Shown in pieces: positions 27,490-36,019 of a stretch of 64,000 bases of DNA. Origin of the DNA: Legionella anisa (GTDB taxonomy: Bacteria; Pseudomonadota; Gammaproteobacteria; Legionellales; Legionellaceae); NCBI RefSeq assembly GCF_001467525.1, contig NZ_LNXS01000029.1, positions 438,330 to 502,329 on the forward strand, in the 5' to 3' direction. How positions within the stretch are numbered: the first letter of the stretch is position 1; each line of letters begins with the position of its first letter. The notes beneath the pieces were generated by a model, which was not told where the DNA came from, searched no databases, and saw only the letters and a program-made list of their open reading frames with translations. The translations under genes and the position numbers were made by a program.

Positions 27490-27532
27490 TCTGCTGTCTT
27501 CTCACATTGTGTAACGATCCCTGAACAACGTA

Positions 27533-27666
27533 CACTGCCATTAAGTAAGGAAAAAACTTTCGTTCCCGCGAAGGCGGGAACCCATTTCTAGCGAGGCACA
27601 GTGCCACTTTAAGAATAGATTCCCGCCTTCGCGGGAATGACAAAAATCCTTAACTTAATGACAGTG
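27533..27666. mobile_element. MITE-like element within the efflux operon
   Basis: Terminal inverted repeats: CACTGCCATTAAGTAAGG at 27533-27550 and, on the other strand, CACTGTCATTAAGTTAAGG at 27648-27666. Inside are two hairpins (27562-27581 and 27619-27638) that are inverted copies of TTCCCGCGAAGGCGGGAA, and a central palindrome GGCACAGTGCC (27595-27605). It has no coding capacity. The structure fits a non-autonomous miniature element. Confidence 0.75.
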
Positions 27667-27756
27667 CCTACATCTCGCTCCCATGACTTGTCCGCGGGAT
27701 ATAGGCAAAAGCGTTTATCTCTTAAATAGCAATACACACTCCTAGCACATCTAAAA

Positions 27757-28968
27757 TTAATGTTTGGCTTTTTCATTTTCTTTTGGTTTGTTTTTCCCAT
27801 TATCTTTCGCTTGTGTTACCTGTTCATGCGGCTCAACCTTATTGCCAGGAGTCGCATTTTGCAGACCATCAATGATTACTCTGTCTTCAGCCGAAAGTCC
27901 CGTGACCACAGCACGTATCCCGTTCTCTGCACTACCCAATGTTACCCGTTTTGTCACCACTACATTGTCATTATCTACAGTCAATACATAAGGACCGATT
28001 TGATCATAAAGGATCGCTGTTTCAGGTACTGTTAATTGCTTTTTAGGTTTGGAGATAGCGACTCGTACTTGCACAAAGAGGCCTGGTACAAAAATGTACT
28101 CCTTATTTGGTAAGACGGCGCGAAGCTCCATAGTACCCGTAGATGCATTAAGGCCCGTATTAACAAAATCAAGCGTTGCTTTGTACTTAACTGTAGGATC
28201 ATTTTGCAGGCTCACTTCAATAGGAACTTGCTTAATATCTTGGGGTTTGAATCCTTGCGCACGCGCTGCTGCCCGTAATTTGAGTAAATCGAGCTCATTT
28301 AGATTAAAGTAAACATAGATGGGATCGACCTGTTCTATGGTCGCTAAATTTGTGGCTTCACCATGCCCCACAAGGTTTCCAACATCAACTAAATGCCGAC
28401 CGATTCGGCCATCAAATGGAGCTGAAATATGCGTGTAACTGTAGTTAATTGCTGCATTGATTTCTTCTGCTTCTGCTTTATCCACTCCAGCGGCAATCTC
28501 CAGTGTTTTGGCATACCATTTTTCAACTTCGTTTAATGAGGTGGCATGTTGTTTATACATTTTCTGTTGGCGTGCATATTCGGATTTGTTGTAGATAAGA
28601 GCAGCCTTTTCTGCAGTTACGGTCGCTTTGGCTGCTCTTAATTTTTCAAAATAAGGCTCTGGTTGAATTACAAAAAGCTCTTTTCCTTTTTTAACAAAAG
28701 TTCCATCTACAAACTCTATTGAATCCAGAAAACCCTCAACACGTGCAACCAGGTTAACCGAATTATAAGCGACTGTGTTACCTGTTTGAGTAACATACTC
28801 AGCCATTTCTTTGAGTTTTGGCTTTTGCACAACGACCTTGGGTGCCGGGATGGCTGGTGCGCTACTTTTGCCAAAAATATGTGAAATCAGATAAATAAGA
28901 AGTAAAATAGCAATCGCTATCCCTGCAATTTTGACTGATTTTGAATCTCTATTAAAGTTCATACCCAT
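27757..28968 (-). CDS. efflux RND transporter periplasmic adaptor subunit
   Basis: The membrane fusion protein that joins pump and outer-membrane channel. In the 403 residues, an uncleaved N-terminal membrane anchor (about 13-33) has no lipobox cysteine. The biotinyl-lipoyl-like half motif G-F-L-D-S-I-E-F-V-D-G-T-F-V-K-K-G is near residue 75, followed by the alpha-hairpin, the second lipoyl half (S-A-P-F-D-G-R-I-G) near 180, and the beta-barrel and membrane-proximal domains. The Lys/Asn/Glu-rich tail is short. It is cotranscribed with the outer-membrane factor gene 35 bases upstream. Confidence 0.94.
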   Translation of the reverse strand: MGMNFNRDSKSVKIAGIAIAILLLIYLISHIFGKSSAPAIPAPKVVVQKPKLKEMAEYVTQTGNTVAYNSVNLVARVEGFLDSIEFVDGTFVKKGKELFVIQPEPYFEKLRAAKATVTAEKAALIYNKSEYARQQKMYKQHATSLNEVEKWYAKTLEIAAGVDKAEAEEINAAINYSYTHISAPFDGRIGRHLVDVGNLVGHGEATNLATIEQVDPIYVYFNLNELDLLKLRAAARAQGFKPQDIKQVPIEVSLQNDPTVKYKATLDFVNTGLNASTGTMELRAVLPNKEYIFVPGLFVQVRVAISKPKKQLTVPETAILYDQIGPYVLTVDNDNVVVTKRVTLGSAENGIRAVVTGLSAEDRVIIDGLQNATPGNKVEPHEQVTQAKDNGKNKPKENEKAKH

Positions 28969-29003
28969 ACCATTTTATTTAATTTTTCCAAAATTTCCTT
29001 TTT

Positions 29004-30557
29004 CTACCACTTTGGTAAGTAAAGCTGCTTAAATCGTTCTTTCTTCGTTTGTGGTGGCTCATGATTTTGTTGTTTGAGCAAAGTCCCCCAGTTTGTACGT
29101 GCTGCCATTTCCGCTTTGATTAGGGGCGGCACAACATCATTAGCACCACGTATTTCCCAGCCCCCACCTAGTGCTCGATAAAGAGAGACTAATGCGAGTG
29201 GAATATTGGCTTGTGCGTTAACCAATGCAGTCTGTACGCTCAATTGTTGCTGCTCGGCATTGAGCACAGGAGTAAAATCTACTTCTCCGTTAATATAACG
29301 GACGATTGCTAATTTAAGTGTTTTAATGGCTGCGTTATTTGCTTTAGTTAAAGCGCGTTCCGCCTTTTTTGCCTCGATATAGGCTGTAATCCCATTTTGA
29401 ACTTCTTGTTGTGCTTTTAGAACTAAATTAATGTAGTTTAACAAGGCCTGCTGGAATACAGCATCTTGTGCCCGTACTGCATTCGTAATTTGACCGTAAT
29501 TCAGTATTGGCCAGGTCAAAGTCGGGCCTGCGGTTATTGACCGATTCGACCAATTAAACAAATCCGAAAGTGAGTTTTGGCCAATACTGTTTGATGAAAA
29601 AACAAAAGTACCATTTAACGCAAGAGAGGGAAAAAGATTTGCTTTTGTTGCACCAATTTTGGCAGATTGTGCCATTGCGTCTAAACGGGCTTGGTGAATA
29701 TCCGGCCGTCGTGCCAAACTTTCTACAGGAATTCCCACTGCTACAGTTGAAGGCGCTTTAGGGATTCCTTTGCTTTTCTTAAGCGCTCCGTCTACCCCAT
29801 TAGGCAGTGTACCCAATAAAAGAGCCAGTGCATTTTTTTGCTGTTCCAAACTATTTTCCAGCGGAGGAAGAGATGCTTCTGTTTGTGAAAGCTCCGTCTG
29901 TGCTTGTTCTACATCCATGAGGTTTGTTTCACCCGCATTATATCGAGCCTTGGCTAGTTTTAAGCCCTCTCTTTGCACTACAATGTTGGCTTTGGTTACC
30001 TTGATTTGTGTCTCGAAGGTTCGAACTTGAATGTAGGTGCTGGCAACGTCAGCGGTAAGAGTGACTAATGCATTATCATAAGCAGCAAGAGAAGATAAAA
30101 ACGTCGCATCATTGGCTTGAATTGCTCTTCGATATTTTCCCCAAAAGTCAATTTCCCAGTTTGCAGCAAAACCTAATGATAATGTTTCGAACGATGAGGG
30201 TAGAATTGACTGCAGTTGACTACCACCAATTTCAACATAGGTGAAGTTACCGGTCATTGCTTGTTGTTGCGGGTATAACATGCCTACCGATTGAGCCAGG
30301 AGAGCACGCGTTTGCAGTACCCGCACTCCGGCAATCTGGAGTGTCAAATTATTATAATAACCTTCGTAAATTAATGAAGTCAGAACAGGATCATGAAAAA
30401 CCTCCCACCATTTAGTCGTTTTAAATGGTGCTTCTTTTACTGTTGCATCCTTTTTTGGCCAATGTGTAACGACTGGTTTTAGCGGCTCTTTATAATTAGG
30501 ACCGACCATACAGGCGCAAAGAAACAGGCAAGCAATGAAGGTAAAAATTTTTAACAT
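29004..30557 (-). CDS. efflux outer membrane lipoprotein, NodT/OprM family
   Basis: The outer-membrane channel of the RND system. The ATG at 30557 is preferred over 30608 because it opens a lipoprotein signal (L-K-I-F-T-F-I-A-C-L-F-L-C-A-C) followed directly by the family's M-V-G-P-N-Y motif, with GGGAAG upstream. That gives 517 residues. Two repeats of the TolC-like helical/beta-strand domain are evident, and R-R-P-D-I near residue 290 is characteristic of the family. It is the first gene of the operon, so the promoter should lie between it and the divergent gene at 30863. Confidence 0.93.
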   Translation of the reverse strand: MLKIFTFIACLFLCACMVGPNYKEPLKPVVTHWPKKDATVKEAPFKTTKWWEVFHDPVLTSLIYEGYYNNLTLQIAGVRVLQTRALLAQSVGMLYPQQQAMTGNFTYVEIGGSQLQSILPSSFETLSLGFAANWEIDFWGKYRRAIQANDATFLSSLAAYDNALVTLTADVASTYIQVRTFETQIKVTKANIVVQREGLKLAKARYNAGETNLMDVEQAQTELSQTEASLPPLENSLEQQKNALALLLGTLPNGVDGALKKSKGIPKAPSTVAVGIPVESLARRPDIHQARLDAMAQSAKIGATKANLFPSLALNGTFVFSSNSIGQNSLSDLFNWSNRSITAGPTLTWPILNYGQITNAVRAQDAVFQQALLNYINLVLKAQQEVQNGITAYIEAKKAERALTKANNAAIKTLKLAIVRYINGEVDFTPVLNAEQQQLSVQTALVNAQANIPLALVSLYRALGGGWEIRGANDVVPPLIKAEMAARTNWGTLLKQQNHEPPQTKKERFKQLYLPKW

Positions 30558-30793
30558 GAGTGCTAAAACTTCCCTATCTAAACTATTTTCCATTATTGGA
30601 AATGACATTGGCTTCTTACTTCAAAGCACTTTATCACTACTATGAATTATTTGATAGATCATAATACTGTAGTTTTAAGGATCGTAACGCTTATCAGGTA
30701 GTGCGCAAACTTATTGAAATTGTAATAACTACCTCTGATATGAAACTCCCAAAGCTTATAATATGTTCTTCAACTCTTTAGTTCCACTCAAAA

Positions 30794-30821
30794 TTGCAGG
30801 ACACAGTATGCAGTATATAAT
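30794..30821 (+). promoter_or_regulatory. promoter of the GT-B-like gene
   Basis: A perfect TATAAT at 30816-30821, with TTGCAG 16 bases upstream as a weak -35. The leader would be about 35 bases. Confidence 0.45.
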
Positions 30822-30862
30822 TAACTCTATGAGATAAATTTTTGCTTTATTTGGAAATTAAT

Positions 30863-33211
30863 ATGCCTAAAATAATCATAATGACACACGCTCCGCAAAA
30901 AACTTTAGGAGATCCAAGCTCCGCAGCTAAATTACAAAAGCTTCTGTTGGAACAATTTAAACAACGAGACCAAGAAATCGAGGTTAAAGTAATTATTGAT
31001 ACCGGTACTACTGAAGATGAAGAGGCCGTTAAAAATTTATTTGATGAAATGGACTATGAATTAATCAAAAAATTTAATACTCCCGAAGGAAAAAAGCAAT
31101 TAGAACAAAATATTAGTGATGCGGATCTTATCATTCTCTATCCGACGCCTCATTTCCTTAATTTAAGCACAGCAACATTGATTACAGACATCATGGCAAG
31201 ATCAAAAAAAAGTGGGGTGATTTCACTGGTGGAGTATGACTACGATATTCTTCATCAACATAATAGTAAAGGTTTTGTCAATACAGTAGCTGGAACAATG
31301 TATGTGAGTACTGGTATTGGAGAAGAATGTTTAGGAATTTTCATCAGTCAACAAACTCCTTCCCAAGAGAATTTATTTCAACGACTTCATGAGACTGATC
31401 TTGCAAAATTGCCTCATGATCTTAATCAAAATGAAGGTCTGTATTTTGGCTATTTTAATAAAATTGGCTGTTCTAAAACAGGGGCAAATCCTACCCGCTT
31501 TATAGCTTTTGCGGCCCATAATAGCCCTGGAAAAAAAGAAGTGGATGTGGTTATCCCTCTCTTGCCGGGAGGTAATGAGGTTCATGTTGAAAATAAGATA
31601 GATGCACTACTTGAAAAAAACTTTATGGATGACATAAAGGATTTTAATAAAGTGGTTATTTCATACTCTCACGCTGGTGCTACTCGCTATTTTGTTTATC
31701 AGAAGAATGAAGATCACTTGGTTGCAAAAGAAATTGATGAAGAAGAATATGAAAATCAAAAAAACGACTCGGATAAAGTAATTCGAGTTATCAATCCTTT
31801 TCCTCTACACCCACAATCCGTGCACGCATTGATGGAAGCATCCGAATCCGTGAATCTTGTGACCGGCGATCAAAGCCTTTCAGAAGCATTATCTCTAGCG
31901 AAAATTCCGTTTTATCAAGCCATGTCGTGGAAGAAAAAACTCTATGACTCACTCACATTTTTTGCCCAAAGCTATCCCACCCTTCACGGATGGTTCACTA
32001 AAAATGCGAATCAAACCATCTCGCCCAAAGAACTGGCCGAGTTTTATTCAATAAATAAGTCGCAAATGCAAGAGGAAATCCAATCGCTACGAGGCGAGCT
32101 CATGCAAAAGAAAAACTTGGCGATTAATATTGTTGACTACATTAATTCTTTAATGGGGATGGATTTACTTGAACGATATCAATATTTTATTCAAAATCTG
32201 ATAAACGATTTTGATTTTTATTCACAAAATGAAGGGAGACAGAAAGATAAGTACCTGAACCCTAAGGCATTGTTTAACCATATCAATTTTTATCTCAAAA
32301 GTGCAAATACAGACGATGAAAGAATCGCCATGATAGAATACTTTATTAACAACATACATGAAGTTTTTGATTTAGAAGCATATGATATCATCCCTCTTTT
32401 TCGTGAAATTAATGAACAATACCCCTCTCTTAATTTTCAATTATCTCCCTCAATTATATTGAGCAGTTTAGAAAAAATGATTTCAACGGAAGCTATTTTT
32501 GTTCTTATAAATAAGAAAGAAGAAGAGATTACTGTATCAGCAAATTACATAAGCGACGCCCTAAGCTACTTATTATGGATAAATACAAGTACATTTACAT
32601 CGGAAGGAAAAAAAGAAGCACTTGACCTAATTTTAAATCTAAGTGTTTTTTGTTATGAGGAAAAACCATGTAAAGATGCGTTAATGCCTTTACTTCAAAT
32701 GATGGAGAAGGAATCTGATAAACATATATTGCGACAAGGATTAAAAATGTTGTTTACTATTCCTGTCTATAAATCTGAAGGCGAGGTTTTTGAATTTTTT
32801 CCCTCAGAACCTAGTCTTTTTTTTCAAATGGAAGATCGAGAACGAATAGGGGTACTAGGCAGAATACTGAATAATCCCGAAGCGAAAGCAGTTTTGCTAG
32901 AAGAGTTATTCAAAGCTGAAAACCCACAGTGTATCGATGCGCTTAATAAAGAACCAATAAATACTTTAGTTTTACGTGCATTGTTTTTTGAGAAAGCAAG
33001 TTCCGATACCTCTCATACTTTTTTTAAACCCAAATCAACGGAGTGTGAGTTAAAAGAAACAGTGCTCATCCAACTTTTAGACACCACAGATGAAGACATG
33101 CTAAGAACCATTCAAAATAAGTTGTTAGCCCTATCAGCAGAAAATACTGATATGTGTGTACCTGATTACTTAAGTGCCTTTCTCAATAAAAAACTAGAAA
33201 AAGTGATGTGA
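30863..33211 (+). CDS. large protein with GT-B-like region, candidate effector
   Basis: No firm family. The ATG at 30863 is preferred to the TTG at 30842. In the 782-residue product, residues 1-390 look alpha/beta. A first Rossmann-like strand is I-I-I-M-T-H, and D-L-I-I-L-Y-P-T-P follows near 95. A stretch near residue 331-352 (N-L-V-T-G-D-Q-S-L-S-E-A-L) resembles the nucleotide-sugar-binding loop of GT-B glycosyltransferases, such as the G-E-D-S-F motif of protein rhamnosyltransferases. Residues 400-782 are helical. There is no signal peptide or membrane segment. The glycosyltransferase reading is an inference. Other dinucleotide-binding folds are possible. Confidence 0.83.
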   Translation: MPKIIIMTHAPQKTLGDPSSAAKLQKLLLEQFKQRDQEIEVKVIIDTGTTEDEEAVKNLFDEMDYELIKKFNTPEGKKQLEQNISDADLIILYPTPHFLNLSTATLITDIMARSKKSGVISLVEYDYDILHQHNSKGFVNTVAGTMYVSTGIGEECLGIFISQQTPSQENLFQRLHETDLAKLPHDLNQNEGLYFGYFNKIGCSKTGANPTRFIAFAAHNSPGKKEVDVVIPLLPGGNEVHVENKIDALLEKNFMDDIKDFNKVVISYSHAGATRYFVYQKNEDHLVAKEIDEEEYENQKNDSDKVIRVINPFPLHPQSVHALMEASESVNLVTGDQSLSEALSLAKIPFYQAMSWKKKLYDSLTFFAQSYPTLHGWFTKNANQTISPKELAEFYSINKSQMQEEIQSLRGELMQKKNLAINIVDYINSLMGMDLLERYQYFIQNLINDFDFYSQNEGRQKDKYLNPKALFNHINFYLKSANTDDERIAMIEYFINNIHEVFDLEAYDIIPLFREINEQYPSLNFQLSPSIILSSLEKMISTEAIFVLINKKEEEITVSANYISDALSYLLWINTSTFTSEGKKEALDLILNLSVFCYEEKPCKDALMPLLQMMEKESDKHILRQGLKMLFTIPVYKSEGEVFEFFPSEPSLFFQMEDRERIGVLGRILNNPEAKAVLLEELFKAENPQCIDALNKEPINTLVLRALFFEKASSDTSHTFFKPKSTECELKETVLIQLLDTTDEDMLRTIQNKLLALSAENTDMCVPDYLSAFLNKKLEKVM

Positions 33212-33282
33212 GCAAAAGATACGCTAAAATCACTCAGTCAGCTCTAGTTGCTCTCAAGGGCCTCCCAACATAACGGAAAATC

Positions 33283-33322
33283 AACTGCAAAAAGCAGTTC
33301 CCTTCGATTCAATATTGAAGGG
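33283..33322. terminator. two small hairpins between convergent genes
   Basis: AACTGC/GCAGTT (33283-33288 with 33294-33299, loop A5) and CCCTTC/GAAGGG (33300-33305 with 33317-33322) lie back to back at the meeting point of two convergent genes. The second overlaps the stop codon of the minus-strand gene. Confidence 0.35.
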
Positions 33323-35600
33323 TATATCCCTGAGAGTTAGTTGGCTCCATATTGAATACAAACAGTCTAATGGCCAAAAATTCATCTGGATTATCATCTA
33401 ATACTTGATAAAAACAATCCTCTAATCTATTTGGTTTATTACTATTAAAGAACGTTAAATTTATAGAGTTGGAGAGTAGATAATTCGTTGTTTCTTTAAA
33501 CCAATTAAAATAGCTTTTATCTTGATTACTAATTTTTTCTTTAAAAAACTCAATAGTGAATGAAGGAACACGCTTAATTTCCTCTAATAAACCTGATTGA
33601 GCTATTCGAGGTAATTTAATCTTCCCAATAAAATTACAGCAGATTAATCTCATATACTCATTAAATACCTGCTCCTTGTTCTCCTTCATATCTTTTAGAT
33701 ATCTTTCTTTTTTATCTTTAGGAAGAAGCAAGAAAATTTTTTCTAATTCCTCGTGAGTTTGCGTAATATCAACCAGCCTAGACTCCATTTTATTTAGATA
33801 CTCTGCTTTATTTTTCCCCTTAATCACGCTTAATAACATCGTGAACTGGGTCATGTTAGCTACGAGTTTAATGAGATTAGGCCATATTACGTCTAAATAT
33901 GCCTTTTGATGCTCTTTTGGAAGAATTCGTAAAATTAGGCAACAGTCTATAGGGGCCGTTGATAGTTTATTTTTCACATTATTGAAATAGATGCCTATTT
34001 GTTGTGGAGAAAGTACCTTGGCTATTTCTTCTATGCTGGTAACGCTTGTCGGTAGAGTGAGCAATTCTTTATGAATATTATTCCACACAATTATTCTTTT
34101 ACTTGGCGAAAAGCGCATAAATTCTTCGTCTTTGAATATTATAAAGTTCCATAGACTTATACCTAAACCTTGGAGAAATGCATTCGCTCTTTCTTCATTA
34201 AGAAAATTTATGAGCGCTATAAATTCATCATGATTAAGTAGCTTAGTGAATCGATAAGCCATTATTTGGGTTAAAATAATAATTAGCTGTTCATTTAACC
34301 CAATAAGAACCTCCGCTAAGCCATCGACGTCCCTAATGGATTCAGCTATTGTTTCCTCAAATTGTGTACAGAAAATTGAAAAACCTTCCCGATCCAGATC
34401 TTTGAATATGATTAAAACATCCTGAGAATTTTGAATCGAATTTTTATCTATCTCCATTACTTGAGAAGGGCTGAGAGGGAGAATCTCCCTGCCATCATAT
34501 TTTACTCGCTTATCAAAGGCATCCTCTAATGATTTCTTGTAAAGATCAAAGTCTTGCTTACACGTTACTAACAAGGAGTCCATTTTTGTATTATCTAAGC
34601 AAATAGAAGTGAGCTCTCCTTTATCGTCTGCAAGTGCTCTCATCAAACATTCTGCAAGTGTTTCAACGCAGCTATCACTCCAATTCGGGTTCAGAATAGC
34701 CTTGTTTAGTGCACGATTCAATTCGCGGTTTCCTCTGGCCTTTTTTTGTTGCTCCGAAGATAGTTTTTCCCAGTAATTGCGAAACAGCTCTAAAGCGAGG
34801 TACGCTTTGACACCAGCAGAGTCACTCACTCCTCCGTGAATCAGAGCATGCTCTCCCCCTTCTTTTAAACCCTCTATTAAATACTCGATGGCACTATAAA
34901 GCGATGAAGATTTTTTAGAAAGAGAATGAAAACGGTAATACGATTTCATAAGCACTTCTGTGGTCTCTGAATGATGCGTAAGCCGCTCTATATCCATTTG
35001 TGAAAGACATTTGCCTGTGAAAGGATTAACTAAAATCTTCGCTACAAGTTCTTCTGATGTAGATACCTCTATGTGCTTTAGTAAAGATACAGGAGTAAGC
35101 CAATCTTCATCATTATCATTCGTAATCACAATGTAAAATTTTACTATATCTTTTAGGGCTAATTTGCTGATGTCCTCATAGCTGTTCATTTCAATATAGC
35201 TATATGTACCATCTGAGGAACGGTTTACGGAAGGCATCAAGTACTTTAAAGCAGGAAAAACGCGATGGGAAGATCTACGTTGTAACGGATCCGCTAAATA
35301 ATTCGCAACGTCACAACAAATTTTTGTCATCGGAGAATCCGGTGCCGACGTATAACTTAGATAGGCTCTTCTTTTAATGTTCTGCCAGCGTGTGGCAAGA
35401 AATTGTTCAAGTTTCCTCCTGTTATCGAGACACTTAAGTAATTCTGGCATTTGCTTGATGGCATCGTTTACTTGAATTCTCTCATAGAGATTTGTCGGCG
35501 TAGAATTTTGGGCTTTTTGATATGCAATATTAATTAGCTGCCCTAACCTTTGCCTTTTCTCTTTGAGAAAAAGCGTACCCATTACTTGTTTTGATTTCAT
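33309..35600 (-). CDS. helical-repeat protein of unknown function
   Basis: Unrecognised. The 763-residue product appears entirely helical and has no signal or membrane segment. Residues about 519-646 contain four consecutive units of roughly 33 residues. Each has a pattern like L-x-x-I-L-x-x-L-P-K-x-x-x-x-x-Y-L-x-x-M followed by a charged helix, for example I-L-R-I-L-P-K-E-H-Q-K-A-Y-L and I-F-L-L-L-P-K-D-K-K-E-R-Y-L. Such solenoid scaffolds occur in Legionella effectors, but function is unknown. The start at 35600 has no Shine-Dalgarno, and a perfect 12-bp palindrome lies just before it, so initiation may be leaderless or controlled by that structure. Confidence 0.82.
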   Translation of the reverse strand: MKSKQVMGTLFLKEKRQRLGQLINIAYQKAQNSTPTNLYERIQVNDAIKQMPELLKCLDNRRKLEQFLATRWQNIKRRAYLSYTSAPDSPMTKICCDVANYLADPLQRRSSHRVFPALKYLMPSVNRSSDGTYSYIEMNSYEDISKLALKDIVKFYIVITNDNDEDWLTPVSLLKHIEVSTSEELVAKILVNPFTGKCLSQMDIERLTHHSETTEVLMKSYYRFHSLSKKSSSLYSAIEYLIEGLKEGGEHALIHGGVSDSAGVKAYLALELFRNYWEKLSSEQQKKARGNRELNRALNKAILNPNWSDSCVETLAECLMRALADDKGELTSICLDNTKMDSLLVTCKQDFDLYKKSLEDAFDKRVKYDGREILPLSPSQVMEIDKNSIQNSQDVLIIFKDLDREGFSIFCTQFEETIAESIRDVDGLAEVLIGLNEQLIIILTQIMAYRFTKLLNHDEFIALINFLNEERANAFLQGLGISLWNFIIFKDEEFMRFSPSKRIIVWNNIHKELLTLPTSVTSIEEIAKVLSPQQIGIYFNNVKNKLSTAPIDCCLILRILPKEHQKAYLDVIWPNLIKLVANMTQFTMLLSVIKGKNKAEYLNKMESRLVDITQTHEELEKIFLLLPKDKKERYLKDMKENKEQVFNEYMRLICCNFIGKIKLPRIAQSGLLEEIKRVPSFTIEFFKEKISNQDKSYFNWFKETTNYLLSNSINLTFFNSNKPNRLEDCFYQVLDDNPDEFLAIRLFVFNMEPTNSQGYTLQY

Positions 35601-35607
35601 AAAAATA

Positions 35608-35636
35608 GTGTATAAATAAAAAAATTATTTATACAC
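35608..35636 (-). promoter_or_regulatory. perfect 12-bp inverted repeat abutting a start codon
   Basis: GTGTATAAATAA (35608-35619) and TTATTTATACAC (35625-35636) flank an A5 centre, seven bases from the start codon at 35600. The arms contain TATAAA/TATACA sequences that could be -10 elements. It could be an operator or an RNA hairpin over the initiation site. Confidence 0.6.
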
Positions 35637-35921
35637 AAAGAGTTAACAATTGTCTATATTTGCAAATAACAAGCATATAAATCATTTATTGATTTTATAT
35701 CTCTAAAAATAATCAATAGTAACCCGTGATTTTTTGAGCAAAAAAAGGCAGACCCGGATATACTTTATCCCATCGCGCTCCATGTCCTTACTGGAGGGAT
35801 TTAAGCGAATTTCATCTGCTCTATATACTATGGATTAAATTATGTTGGTATCCCTCTTTTTTTTCCTCCTTCGGCAACAGGAGACTAGGTAATAAACAAA
35901 TCTAATAGTTTATTTTATGAA
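35637..35921. other. intergenic region with terminator-like structure, possible small RNA
   Basis: No open reading frame of note. GAGGGAT at 35794-35800 can pair with ATCCCTC at 35850-35856, followed directly by eight T (35857-35864), giving an intrinsic terminator on the plus strand with a long loop. An overlapping alternative hairpin, CTCCA/TGGAG (35778-35782 with 35792-35796), would exclude it. Several GGA triplets lie nearby. With no gene upstream on the plus strand to terminate, a short noncoding transcript is plausible. The start of any such RNA is not evident. Confidence 0.3.
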
Positions 35922-35954
35922 CTTAATAAAACATTAATAATATATTTGTATAAT
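35922..35954 (+). promoter_or_regulatory. PmrA-like box and -10 before the 517-residue gene
   Basis: CTTAATAAA-AC-ATTAATAAT at 35922-35941 resembles the direct repeat cTTAATatT-N2-cTTAATatT described for Legionella PmrA. A perfect TATAAT follows at 35949-35954, placing the second half-site over the -35 position as expected for activation. The second half-site deviates at its first base. Confidence 0.45.
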
Positions 35955-36019
35955 TTTGACTCTTTTATTAGGAATACCCTAGTATAAAACCAACATCTAT
36001 TAATTAGAGGCATATATCC

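Noticed and set aside
27609..27800. Minus-strand 63-codon reading frame between adaptor and pump genes
   Set aside because: It overlaps the end of the adaptor gene and runs through the MITE-like repeat; it has no plausible family and is better explained as chance.
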